A stretch of DNA of 7,186 nt, from NCBI GenBank assembly GCA_026400305.1, contig JAPLPI010000175.1, positions 1 to 7,186 of the forward strand, given 5' to 3'. Positions 1 to 6,441 of the stretch are shown piece by piece. Position numbers and translations under genes: made by a program. This DNA is from Alphaproteobacteria bacterium. Its GTDB lineage: Bacteria; Pseudomonadota; Alphaproteobacteria; Micropepsales; Micropepsaceae. Position 1 is the first letter of the stretch; every line of letters begins with the position of its first letter. Below the pieces are notes generated by a model. That model searched no databases. It saw nothing but the letters and a program-made list of their open reading frames with translations, and was not told the origin of the DNA.

Positions 1-1
1 G

Positions 2-448
2 CTGCAGAATGGCGAGAAAATCGACGTCAAGATTCCGGCCGGCGTAAAGGACGGCCAGACCATCCGCGTGAAAGGCCGAGGCGGCGCGGGCCGCGGCGGC
101 GGGCCCAGTGGCGACATCCTGCTGACCGTGTCGGTATCGCCGCATCCCTGGAAGACGCGAGACGGCAACGACATCCGCATGGTCCTGGCGGTGACGCTGA
201 AGGAAGCGGTGCTGGGCGACAAGGTGCCGGTGCCGACCCTGACCGGCACCGTGTCACTGAGCGTGCCGCCCAATTCCAACACCGGCACCGTGCTGCGGCT
301 GAAGGGCAAGGGCATCGCGGCCAAGGACGGCGCGGTCGATCTTTATGTCCGATTGGTAATCTCGGCTCCGGACAAGCCGGACGAGTCCCTCAAGACCTTC
401 CTTGAGGGGTGGGGCATCACCTATGACCCCCGCGCCAAGACACTCTAA
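2..448 (+). CDS. DnaJ/CbpA-type co-chaperone, C-terminal fragment (5' end outside window)
   Basis: The reading frame is open from base 2 and ends at TAA (446-448), giving 148 visible residues. They match the C-terminal substrate-binding region of Hsp40: the end of beta-domain I (KIDVKIPAGVKDGQTIRVKG), a Gly-rich turn followed by GPSGDILLTVSVSPHPW, then domain II with LGDKVPVPTLTG, VPPNSNTGTVLRLKGKG and the closing DLYVRLVI strand. DnaJ family proteins hand unfolded polypeptides to DnaK in the cytoplasm and stimulate its ATPase through an N-terminal J domain, which is not in the window. No zinc-finger CXXCXGXG repeats are seen in the visible part; whether one lies upstream cannot be judged. 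In alphaproteobacteria the chaperone next to fabI is, as I recall, the CbpA-like type without a zinc finger rather than the dnaK-linked DnaJ, so no symbol is given. The protein ends shortly after domain II, as expected for a complete C-terminus. Confidence 0.9.
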   Translation: MQNGEKIDVKIPAGVKDGQTIRVKGRGGAGRGGGPSGDILLTVSVSPHPWKTRDGNDIRMVLAVTLKEAVLGDKVPVPTLTGTVSLSVPPNSNTGTVLRLKGKGIAAKDGAVDLYVRLVISAPDKPDESLKTFLEGWGITYDPRAKTL

Positions 449-544
449 CCAATTGAAATATAGTATTTTTTTGCACACGCAAAATCCCGTTTGGCGACTG
501 CCCTATTCAGGGTAAATCACTGCCCAGCTAACAAGGATATCAGC
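449..544 (+). promoter_or_regulatory. Gap upstream of fabI: AT-rich patch and probable promoter/leader
   Basis: This 96-bp non-coding gap separates the chaperone stop from the fabI start. Bases 451-475 are strikingly AT-rich for this GC-rich window and include seven consecutive T (466-472), so a promoter here is plausible. I find no convincing -35/-10 pair with 16-18 bp spacing; TTGCAC (471-476) is the best -35-like hexamer but lacks a good partner. The T run is not preceded by a strong adjacent GC hairpin, so it is not a clear intrinsic terminator for the chaperone gene. A short inverted repeat CCCT-ATTC-AGGG (501-512) and a direct repeat ACTGCCC (497-503 and 519-525, 22 bp apart) lie closer to fabI and could be operator-like or chance. 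Confidence 0.4.
533..537 (+). promoter_or_regulatory. Ribosome binding site of fabI (AAGGA)
   Basis: AAGGA lies 7 nt before the ATG at 545. It decides the start: the frame also extends back to a TTG at 491, but that extension has no Shine-Dalgarno and would put 18 unrelated residues in front of the normal FabI N-terminus. Confidence 0.75.
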
Positions 545-1372
545 ATGCCATTTCCAGGTCTCATGAAGGGCAAACGTGGCCTTGTCATGGGCGTGGCCAA
601 CCAGCACTCCATCGCCTGGGGTATTGCCCAAGCGCTGCATGAGGCAGGCGCCGAACTGGCTTTCTCCTACCAGGGCGACCTGTTCAAGAAGCGCGTGGTG
701 CCGCTGGTCGAGACCATGAAGCCCGCCGCGATGATCGATTGCGACGTCAGCAAGCCCGGGTCCATCGATGCGGCCTTCGCCGAACTGGCCAAGGTATGGG
801 ACAGCCTGGATTTCATCGTCCATGCCATCGCCTTCTCCGACAAGGACCAGTTGCGCGGACGCTATGTCGACACCACGTCGGAAAACTTCCGCATGACCAT
901 GGACATCAGCTGCTATTCCTTCACCGCCGTCGCCCAGCGCGCCGAGAAGATGATGACCAATGGCGGCAGCATGGTGACCCTGAGTTATCTGGGCGCGGAA
1001 CGGAACATGCCGCACTACAATGTGATGGGCGTGGCCAAGGCGGCGCTGGAAGCCAGTGTGCGCTACATGGCCGAAGACTTGGGCAAGAAGAATATCCGCG
1101 TCAATTCGATCTCGGCGGGTCCGATCAAGACGCTGGCTTTCGCCGGCATCGCCGACAGCCGCTATATCCTGAAGTGGAACGAATACAATTCGCCGCTGCG
1201 CCGTACCGTGACGCAGGGCGAAGTGGGCAATGCCGCGCTGTATCTGTTGTCCGACATGGGCAGCGCCGTCACTGGCGAGAATCTGCATGTCGATGCCGGC
1301 TATCACGTAGTGGGCATGAAGGCCGAAGACGCGCCCGACATCGCCGGGCCGCAAAAGTCGGATGGTACTTGA
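545..1372 (+). CDS. fabI: Enoyl-[acyl-carrier-protein] reductase (NADH), FabI
   Basis: The protein has 275 residues, close to the usual ~260-270 for FabI. It catalyses the last, NAD(P)H-dependent reduction of each elongation cycle of type II fatty acid synthesis, in the cytoplasm, and is the triclosan target. It is a divergent short-chain dehydrogenase: the dinucleotide-binding segment GVANQHSIAWGIA (residues 16-28) replaces the classical TGxxxGxG. The active site is intact, with SYLGAERN carrying Tyr148 and YNVMGVAK carrying the catalytic pair Tyr158/Lys165 in the family's Y-x6-K spacing. RVNSISAGPIKTLA (185-198) precedes the substrate-binding loop, and the closing strand has GENLHVDAGYHVVGM. 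Residue 96 in HAIAFSDKDQL is Ala where E. coli FabI has Gly93, a site of triclosan-resistance mutations; Ala is, to my memory, common in alphaproteobacteria. The start is set by the AAGGA site. The last 11 nt overlap the phosphatase gene downstream. Confidence 0.97.
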   Translation: MPFPGLMKGKRGLVMGVANQHSIAWGIAQALHEAGAELAFSYQGDLFKKRVVPLVETMKPAAMIDCDVSKPGSIDAAFAELAKVWDSLDFIVHAIAFSDKDQLRGRYVDTTSENFRMTMDISCYSFTAVAQRAEKMMTNGGSMVTLSYLGAERNMPHYNVMGVAKAALEASVRYMAEDLGKKNIRVNSISAGPIKTLAFAGIADSRYILKWNEYNSPLRRTVTQGEVGNAALYLLSDMGSAVTGENLHVDAGYHVVGMKAEDAPDIAGPQKSDGT

Positions 1373-1967
1373 GCTGCCGTGGGGGCTGACGCTTTATTTT
1401 TCCCGCCATGGCCAGACACAGGCCAATGTCGAAAAGCGCTTCTCCGGTTACAAGGACACGCCCCTCACCGAACTGGGCCTGACGCAGGCCGCACAGGTCG
1501 GCCATATCCTGAAACGCGAATTGGGCGCGGCGGACGGGCTTCACTTCGTCTCCAGCCCGCTGGCGCGCGCCATCGCCACCATGGAGATTGCGCGTGAGAC
1601 GATGGGCCTGTCGGCCGATGACTTTGCCACCGACAACCGGCTGAAGGAAATAAATTTGGGGGTCTGGGACCAGTTGACCAACGACGAGGCGCGCGCCCAG
1701 AGCCCTACCCTTTTCGACCAGCGTGGCAATGACAAATGGCATGTGCGCGTGCCGGGCGGGGAGAATTATGCCGAGGTCGCGGTCCGGGTCAGCGATTGGG
1801 TACGCGAGCTGGAGCATGACACCATTGCCGTCAGCCATGGCGCTACCACCCGCATCCTGCAGGGGCTGCTGGCGGGGCTGGACTGGCGGGCCATGAGCAG
1901 CCTGGACGAGCCGCAGGGCGTGGTTTTCCGGGTCCAAGGCGCCGAAGTCGTTAAACTGGAACCTTAA
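1362..1967 (+). CDS. Histidine phosphatase family protein (phosphoglycerate mutase-like)
   Basis: This 201-residue protein belongs to the branch 1 histidine phosphatase (PGAM-like) superfamily. The phospho-accepting histidine is in SRHGQT (Arg15, His16, Gly17); SSPLARA supplies the phosphate-pocket Arg69; the proton-donor region is LKEINLGVWDQLT (Glu96); PGGENY (131-136) and VSHGATTRIL with His159 complete the pocket. It is too short for a classical 2,3-bisphosphoglycerate-dependent glycolytic mutase (about 230-250 residues), so a general phosphatase acting on small phosphorylated metabolites is likelier; the substrate cannot be read from sequence. The ATG at 1362 lies inside the end of fabI with no clear Shine-Dalgarno before it, so translation is probably coupled to fabI. 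It is the only start that leaves the usual short lead (14 residues) before RHG. aroC follows after 24 nt, consistent with one operon. Confidence 0.9.
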   Translation: MVLELPWGLTLYFSRHGQTQANVEKRFSGYKDTPLTELGLTQAAQVGHILKRELGAADGLHFVSSPLARAIATMEIARETMGLSADDFATDNRLKEINLGVWDQLTNDEARAQSPTLFDQRGNDKWHVRVPGGENYAEVAVRVSDWVRELEHDTIAVSHGATTRILQGLLAGLDWRAMSSLDEPQGVVFRVQGAEVVKLEP

Positions 1968-1974
1968 GGCAAAT

Positions 1975-1987
1975 CGGGCTAAACCCG
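1975..1987 (+). promoter_or_regulatory. Small hairpin in place of an aroC ribosome binding site
   Basis: CGGG (1975-1978) and CCCG (1984-1987) can pair around the loop CTAAA, ending 4 nt before the aroC ATG. No AGGAGG-like element is present in the 24-nt gap, so aroC probably relies on ribosomes coming from the phosphatase gene, and this weak hairpin covers the position where a Shine-Dalgarno would sit. A 4-bp stem may be chance. Confidence 0.25.
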
Positions 1988-1991
1988 GCCC

Positions 1992-3092
1992 ATGTCGCAC
2001 AATAGCTTCGGCCACCTCTTCCGCGTCACCAGCTTTGGCGAAAGCCATGGCCCGGCCATCGGCTGCGTGGTGGACGGCTGCCCGCCCGGCATCGAACTGA
2101 CCGAAGCCGACATCCAGCCCTGGATGGACAAGCGCCGCCCGGGCCAGAGCAAGTTCGTCACCCAGCGCCAGGAGCCGGACACGGTGAAAATACTGTCGGG
2201 CGTGTTCCAGGACGAGCGCATGCCCGCACCTGTCACCACCGGCACACCAATCGGGCTGTTGATAGAGAATGTCGACCAGCGCTCCAAGGATTATGCCGAC
2301 ATCCGCGACAAGTATCGTCCCGGCCATGCCGACTACACCTATGAAGCCAAATATGGCGTGCGCGACTATCGCGGCGGCGGCCGCCAGAGCGCGCGCGAAA
2401 CCGCCACCCGCGTGGCAGCAGGCGCCATCGCGCGCAAGGTCCTGGACAAGCTGTACGGCAAGGTGACGGTCCGCGGCGCGCTGGTGCAGATGGGCACGCA
2501 GAAAATCGATCGCCCCAACTGGTCCTGGGACGCGGTGAACAACAATCCCTTCTTCTGTCCCGACGCCAAGGCGGCGCCGGCGTGGGAAGAGTATCTGGAA
2601 GCCATCCGCAAGAACGGCTCGTCGGTCGGCGCCATCATCGAAGTGGTGGCCGAAGGCATTCCCGCGGGCCTGGGCGCGCCGGTCTATGCCAAGCTGGACA
2701 ATGAACTGGCCAGCGCGCTGATGAGCATTAACGCCGTCAAGGGCGTGGAAATCGGTGACGGCTTTGCCACCGCCGCTTTGACCGGCGAGGAAAATGCCGA
2801 CGAAATGCGCATGGGAAATGACGGCAAGCCCATGTTCCTGGCCAACCATGCCGGCGGCATCTTGGGCGGCATCTCCACCGGCCAGCCCATTGTGGCGCGC
2901 TTCGCGGTCAAGCCTACTTCGTCGATCCTCTCGCCGCGCAAGACCATCGAGAAGTCGGGCGCGGAAACCGAAATCCTCACCAAGGGCCGCCACGATCCGT
3001 GCGTGGGCATCCGCGCCGTGCCGGTGGGCGAGGCGATGATGGCCATCGTGCTGGCGGACCAGGCGCTAAGGCATCGCGGCCAGAACGGCTAG
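1992..3092 (+). CDS. aroC: Chorismate synthase
   Basis: The 366-residue protein matches the normal length (~350-370). It converts 5-enolpyruvylshikimate 3-phosphate to chorismate, the branch point to Phe, Tyr, Trp, folate and quinones, using reduced FMN that is not consumed; it acts as a cytoplasmic tetramer. The family hallmarks are present and in order: N-terminal [20 protein letters not shown] with His19 in GESHGPAIG (16-24); CPPGIEL (30-36); [16 protein letters not shown] (48-63); the long signature [20 protein letters not shown] through [17 protein letters not shown] (109-145); [10 protein letters not shown] (303-312); and [17 protein letters not shown] (333-349). The N-terminus is typical of the family, so the ATG at 1992 is secure despite the lack of a Shine-Dalgarno. 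Being monofunctional, it needs a separate flavin reductase, none of which is in the window. It is the last gene of the + strand block; its TAG overlaps the stop codon of the convergent quinoprotein gene. Confidence 0.98.
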   Translation: MSHNSFGHLFRVTSFGESHGPAIGCVVDGCPPGIELTEADIQPWMDKRRPGQSKFVTQRQEPDTVKILSGVFQDERMPAPVTTGTPIGLLIENVDQRSKDYADIRDKYRPGHADYTYEAKYGVRDYRGGGRQSARETATRVAAGAIARKVLDKLYGKVTVRGALVQMGTQKIDRPNWSWDAVNNNPFFCPDAKAAPAWEEYLEAIRKNGSSVGAIIEVVAEGIPAGLGAPVYAKLDNELASALMSINAVKGVEIGDGFATAALTGEENADEMRMGNDGKPMFLANHAGGILGGISTGQPIVARFAVKPTSSILSPRKTIEKSGAETEILTKGRHDPCVGIRAVPVGEAMMAIVLADQALRHRGQNG

Positions 3093-5041
3093 TTCGGCGG
3101 CCAGGGTCCCGGGCCCTGCTTGCGCGCAGGATACGGGCCGGTGATATCCACCGGCGCATCGCCGGGTTTGGGCAGCGCAAAGGCAATCAGCACCTGGTGA
3201 TAGAGCGCATTCTCCCGCGGTGACGGCCGGCGTGCGCCGCCAGGCCCGCCCGCGGCGATCACCACATACTGGCGGCCATTCTTGCCGGTATAGGTCATCG
3301 GTCCGGCATCCGAAGTTGCCGGCAACTTGACCTGCCACAGCATCTTTCCGGTGCCCGCATCATAGGCATAGAAGCGGTCGTCGGAGGCCGCTGCGAAGAC
3401 CAGCCCGCCGCGTGTCGACAGGATGGGACCGATGCTGGTGGCGCCCATACCCCTGGCGCCCGCGCCATATTCGTCTTCCAGCGAACCCAACGGCACGCGC
3501 CAGGCGATCTTGCCAGATCCCAGATTGACCGCGACCAGCTCGCCCTGGCGGCCGCCATTGCAGCTGCGCCCGTTCTGATCGTGGAAACGCACATTGCTGA
3601 CATTGACGGTCAGGCCGCCATTGCCTTTGACGCCGCTGCTCGTTTTGGCCACCGTGATATGGGTGGGCATGTTCGAGACATTGGCGAAGGCGTAACCGCG
3701 ATCGGGATCAACCGACACCCCGCCCCAGTCCATGCCGCCGATCGCGCCGATGCTGTTGAGCGCCCAAGCGCCGTCACCCTTGGGCACCGAGAAGGGACCA
3801 ACATCTTCCAGCTTGCGTTCGTCGAACAGCGCCTTGCATTCGGCATTGGCCTGGGCGGAAAGCTGGCTCAGATTATCCCGCTTCACCGTGGCCGGGATCA
3901 GCGGCGGCGGCAAAATCGTGAAGGGCTGGGTGGGCGATGATTTTTCGCCCGGAATCTGGCTTTGCGCCACGGGACGTTCTTCCCAAGGATGGATGGGCTT
4001 GCCGGTTTCCGCATCCAAAATCCAGATCATGGATTGCTTGGTGGGCTGCACCACCACCTTCATGCGCTTGCCGTCCTTGGTGATCGTCACCGGCGCCGGC
4101 GCCGCATTGGTGTCCAGGTCAAAAATGTCGTGGTGCAGGTTCTGGAAGCGCCACTTGATCTTTCCCGTCTCCGCATCAATGGCGACGGTGGAGCCGGAGC
4201 CCGCATTGTCGCCCGGCCGCCAAATGCCGATATAGTCGGGACTGCCGGAGTCGGTGGGGACATAGATGGTACCGGTGGATTCATCCAAGGTGATGTGACC
4301 CCATCCGCCCATGCTCACCACCGTGTCCGGTCCCCAGCTATCGCCGCCCGGTTCGCCCGCACCCGGTATGATGCGCGCCGTCCAGAGCAGCTTGCCGGTG
4401 CGCAGATCATTGGCATGGGGATCGCCGGGCTGTGCCGGGGGCGGCAGGAAGCCGGTCGCACCCATGGTGATGATGGTGTTCTTGAAGATGATGGGCGGGG
4501 AATTGGACTGGACGCCGCCGCCGATCTTGCCGCCTTGCGCCGGATTGGGCAGGCCGATGTCCAGCCCGGTGACGGGCCAGTCCGAAGACGGTTGCCCGCT
4601 TTTGGGATCGAAGCCGAACAGGTTATGGCCCCAGATGGCGATGATGCGCGGCTTCATGGCGCGGTCGCCCGCCCAATAGGCCAGGCTTCGGCGGTCAAGC
4701 CCGGCGCCCGCCTTGACCGGCGGCGCAGTGCGCCACACCAGCTTGCCGGTCTCCGGCTGCAGCGCGATGATGTCACCCGACTGGGGTTCGGAGATATAGA
4801 GCAGCCCATCAATCAGCAGCGGCCGGATCTCCCAGGTGCGCCCGAACTTGCCGCTGTCCCAGACCCAGGCCGGCTTCAGTCCCGCGACATTGGCCGGAGT
4901 GATCTGGCCGAGCGCCGAATAATTCATGCGGGCGCTGCTGCCGCCCCAATCCTTCCATTCCGTGGTCTGCGCCTGCGCCGCCGCCGCCAGACCGATGGTC
5001 AACACCAACCCAACCGCCCGTGATGCCACACGCCTGTTCAT
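3089..5041 (-). CDS. Secreted PQQ-dependent dehydrogenase-like quinoprotein (beta-propeller)
   Basis: The 650-residue product starts with a Sec-type signal peptide: MNRR, a hydrophobic run [13 protein letters not shown] and a likely cut after AQA (about residue 24), so it is periplasmic. Repeated tryptophan-docking blades of the quinoprotein propeller follow: [42 protein letters not shown] and [30 protein letters not shown] (297-315) matches the catalytic-Asp region of PQQ dehydrogenases, and Lys335 in [14 protein letters not shown] aligns with the lysine of the glucose dehydrogenase group. There is no CxxCH haem motif, no vicinal Cys-Cys as in methanol/ethanol dehydrogenases (only isolated Cys402 and Cys494), and no N-terminal membrane domain as in membrane glucose or quinate dehydrogenase. 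Substrate is unknown; electrons would need a separate acceptor. No PQQ biosynthesis gene is in the window. An in-frame ATG at 5053 would add four residues; the ATG at 5041 is preferred because GGGGA precedes it and it gives the better signal peptide. Confidence 0.88.
   Translation of the reverse strand: MNRRVASRAVGLVLTIGLAAAAQAQTTEWKDWGGSSARMNYSALGQITPANVAGLKPAWVWDSGKFGRTWEIRPLLIDGLLYISEPQSGDIIALQPETGKLVWRTAPPVKAGAGLDRRSLAYWAGDRAMKPRIIAIWGHNLFGFDPKSGQPSSDWPVTGLDIGLPNPAQGGKIGGGVQSNSPPIIFKNTIITMGATGFLPPPAQPGDPHANDLRTGKLLWTARIIPGAGEPGGDSWGPDTVVSMGGWGHITLDESTGTIYVPTDSGSPDYIGIWRPGDNAGSGSTVAIDAETGKIKWRFQNLHHDIFDLDTNAAPAPVTITKDGKRMKVVVQPTKQSMIWILDAETGKPIHPWEERPVAQSQIPGEKSSPTQPFTILPPPLIPATVKRDNLSQLSAQANAECKALFDERKLEDVGPFSVPKGDGAWALNSIGAIGGMDWGGVSVDPDRGYAFANVSNMPTHITVAKTSSGVKGNGGLTVNVSNVRFHDQNGRSCNGGRQGELVAVNLGSGKIAWRVPLGSLEDEYGAGARGMGATSIGPILSTRGGLVFAAASDDRFYAYDAGTGKMLWQVKLPATSDAGPMTYTGKNGRQYVVIAAGGPGGARRPSPRENALYHQVLIAFALPKPGDAPVDITGPYPARKQGPGPWPPN
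3102..3118. terminator. Possible hairpin just past the aroC stop (no T-tract)
   Basis: CAGGG (3102-3106) pairs with CCCTG (3114-3118); with a T-G wobble the 17 bases form a nearly complete palindrome. It begins 10 nt after the aroC stop and lies inside the 3' end of the quinoprotein gene. No T-run follows on the + strand, so it is not a standard intrinsic terminator, but it could pause polymerase or protect the aroC 3' end. It also encodes the Gly/Pro-rich C-terminus of the quinoprotein, which by itself favours GGGCCC-type bases, so chance is a fair alternative. Confidence 0.25.
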
Positions 5042-5046
5042 GACCG

Positions 5047-5051
5047 TCCCC
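5047..5051 (-). promoter_or_regulatory. Ribosome binding site of the quinoprotein gene (GGGGA)
   Basis: Read on the - strand, GGGGA lies 5 nt before the ATG at 5041. It overlaps the alternative ATG at 5053, which itself has only GGGTTGTACAAAA upstream and no purine-rich site, so it supports the inner start. Confidence 0.45.
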
Positions 5052-5123
5052 ATTTTTGTACAACCCGCAAAAACCTAGCACAATTTGCAGGCTTCCAAAG
5101 CTGGTCTGCGCCAGTGGACTTCC

Positions 5124-5139
5124 CACCTCTTCTGAGGTG
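5124..5139 (+). promoter_or_regulatory. 6-bp hairpin in the symporter leader
   Basis: CACCTC (5124-5129) pairs perfectly with GAGGTG (5134-5139) around TTCT, about 30 nt before the symporter start. It would be in the 5' untranslated leader if transcription starts in the AT-rich part upstream. There is no T-run after it, so it is not an intrinsic terminator. A role in mRNA stability or translation control is possible but unproved. Confidence 0.3.
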
Positions 5140-5160
5140 TCATGGTCCGTCATTACGGTT

Positions 5161-5164
5161 GAGG
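5161..5164 (+). promoter_or_regulatory. Ribosome binding site of the symporter gene (GAGG)
   Basis: GAGG lies 6 nt before a TTG at 5171. This sets the start at TTG: the only longer candidate with a usual start codon is GTG at 5114, whose added residues are polar, begin before the hairpin and do not look like a transporter N-terminus. Confidence 0.6.
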
Positions 5165-5170
5165 CTGATC

Positions 5171-6436
5171 TTGAAGCGCTATTTTCCGGCCCTGATTGCC
5201 GCCGCCATGATCCTGGGCGTGCTCACCGGATTTCTGATCAACAGCGATCTGCCGCCGGATCAGGCCAAGGCCGCCGCAGGCGGCCTGTCCATCATCACCG
5301 ATCTCTTCCTGCGCCTGATCAAGATGATCATCGCGCCACTGGTCTTTTCTACCCTCGTGGTGGGCATTGCCCATATGGAAGATTCCGCCGCTATCGGCCG
5401 CGTCGGGGCGAAGACCCTGGGCTGGTTCATGTTCGCCTCGCTGATCTCGCTGACATTGGGTCTGATCCTGGTGCAGCTGCTGCAGCCGGGCGCGAGCCTG
5501 GCCCTGGCCTTGCCGCCGACATCCGCAGAAGCGGTCGTCGCAACCACCAACTTTTCGCTGAAGGAATTCATAACCCATCTGGTGCCGGCGTCCATCGTGG
5601 ACGCCATGGCGCACAACGAGATCCTGCAGATAGTGGTGTTCTCAGTGTTCGTGGGTTCGGCCGTGGCGGCGCTGGACGGCAAGGCGCCGCTGATCCTCAC
5701 CCTCTGCGAGCAACTGGCGGCGGTGATGCTGAAGATCACCAGCTATGTGATGGTACTGGCGCCGCTGGTGGTTTTCGCGGCCCTGGCCTCCACCGTGGCA
5801 ACATCGGGGCTTGGCATCGTGCTGGTCTATGCCAAGTTCGTAAGCGGCTTCTATCTGTCGCTTCTTCTGCTCTGCGCCACCCTGATTGGTTTTGCATGGA
5901 TTGCCGTGGGAAGCAGAATCGGCGATTTTCTGCGCACCATCCGCGAGCCCTGGCTGCTGGCATTTTCCACCGCCACCTCGGAAGCCGCCTATCCTGGCCT
6001 GCTGGCGGGACTGCCAAAATTCGGCGTGCCGCGCAGGATCGTCAGCTTCGTGCTGCCGCTGGGCTATTCCTTCAACCTAGACGGCTCGATGGTCTATTGC
6101 ACCTTCGCCAGCCTGTTCATCGCCCAGGCCTACGGCATCCATCTCACCTTCGCCCAGCAGATCACAATGCTGGCGCTGCTGATGATCACCTCCAAGGGCA
6201 TTGCCGGCGTGCCGCGCGCCTCGCTGGTGGTGATTGCCGCAATCCTGCCGGTGTTTCACCTGCCCGAAGCGGGATTGCTGCTGATCCTGGGCGTGGATCA
6301 CCTACTGGACATGGGCCGCAGCGCCACCAATGTGGTGGGCAATTCGGTGGCGGCGGTGATCGTCAGCAAATGGGAAAAGCAGCTGCGCATAGAGCCCGCG
6401 GCCGCAGAAACTGCCGAAGCAGCCGTGACCGCCTGA
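5171..6436 (+). CDS. Dicarboxylate/amino acid:cation symporter (DAACS family)
   Basis: The 421-residue protein, starting at TTG (MKRYFPALIAAAMILGV), is a very hydrophobic inner-membrane carrier of the glutamate/C4-dicarboxylate symporter fold: eight transmembrane helices and two re-entrant hairpins. The substrate-site motifs are present: Ser-rich hairpin 1 as AFSTATSEAAYPGLL (264-278), TM7 FNLDGSMVY (301-309), hairpin 2 tip TSKGIAGVPRAS (340-351) and TM8 VDHLLDMGRSATNVVGNS (375-392). By alignment from memory with archaeal GltPh, Asp380, Arg383 and Asn387 match the ligand residues Asp394, Arg397 and Asn401, so an acidic substrate such as aspartate, glutamate or a C4-dicarboxylate is expected. 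GltPh Asp405, a sodium ligand, is Asn391 here, and TM7 has Ser306 for Thr314, so the coupling ion is uncertain. It diverges from the quinoprotein gene. Its TGA directly abuts the stop of the peptidase gene on the other strand. The symbols gltP or dctA would go beyond the evidence. Confidence 0.93.
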   Translation: MKRYFPALIAAAMILGVLTGFLINSDLPPDQAKAAAGGLSIITDLFLRLIKMIIAPLVFSTLVVGIAHMEDSAAIGRVGAKTLGWFMFASLISLTLGLILVQLLQPGASLALALPPTSAEAVVATTNFSLKEFITHLVPASIVDAMAHNEILQIVVFSVFVGSAVAALDGKAPLILTLCEQLAAVMLKITSYVMVLAPLVVFAALASTVATSGLGIVLVYAKFVSGFYLSLLLLCATLIGFAWIAVGSRIGDFLRTIREPWLLAFSTATSEAAYPGLLAGLPKFGVPRRIVSFVLPLGYSFNLDGSMVYCTFASLFIAQAYGIHLTFAQQITMLALLMITSKGIAGVPRASLVVIAAILPVFHLPEAGLLLILGVDHLLDMGRSATNVVGNSVAAVIVSKWEKQLRIEPAAAETAEAAVTA

Positions 6437-6441
6437 TCAGG
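6432..6441. other. Palindrome CCTGATCAGG at abutting convergent stop codons
   Basis: The symporter TGA (6434-6436) and the - strand peptidase TGA (read from TCA, 6437-6439) touch with no spacer. The core TGATCA is palindromic by necessity when both stops are TGA, but the symmetry continues two more bases each side. Longer alternative stems are possible nearby, such as CCGCC (6429-6433) with GGCGG (6444-6448). No T-tract lies on either side, so neither gene shows a standard terminator here. Confidence 0.6.

Larger units (their letters stand above)
5042..5170. promoter_or_regulatory. Divergent control region between quinoprotein and symporter genes
   Basis: These 129 bp separate two genes transcribed away from each other and must hold promoters for both. 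Bases 5052-5100 are AT-richer than their surroundings. Two dyads stand out: the perfect 8-bp palindrome TTGTACAA (5056-5063) and the inverted repeat GCAAA-N12-TTTGC (5067-5088), whose arm centres are 17 bp apart. Promoter hexamers are weak: on the + strand TTGTAC (5056-5061) with CACAAT (5079-5084) at 17-bp spacing; on the - strand TTGGAA (revcomp of 5092-5097) is only a poor -35. The layout suits one regulator controlling both genes, but no regulator gene is in the window. Confidence 0.45.

Noticed and set aside
450..472. Rho-independent terminator for the chaperone gene ending in the T run at 466-472
   Set aside because: The T run is preceded by AT-rich sequence with only the CAATTG palindrome, not a GC-rich stem. 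The nearest GGGG/CCCC pairing lies inside the coding end, over 30 nt away.
503..1354. A 283-codon open frame on the - strand opposite fabI
   Set aside because: It is antisense to fabI, with His/Gly/Arg-rich low-complexity composition and no recognisable motif.
1269..2993. A 574-codon open frame on the - strand across the phosphatase and aroC genes
   Set aside because: It is fully antisense to two genes with complete family motifs. Its His/Arg/Ala/Gly-rich composition is typical of frames read opposite GC-rich codons, and it shows no domain or ribosome binding site.
3962..5023. A 353-codon open frame on the + strand opposite the quinoprotein gene
   Set aside because: It is antisense to a gene with a signal peptide and repeated propeller motifs. 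Its Arg/Gly/Ala-rich composition is that of a shadow frame.
3089..5041. Quinate/shikimate dehydrogenase feeding the shikimate pathway next to aroC
   Set aside because: It is an attractive link by proximity, but the protein lacks the N-terminal membrane domain of that enzyme, the gene is convergent with aroC rather than in its operon, and nothing in the sequence indicates the substrate.
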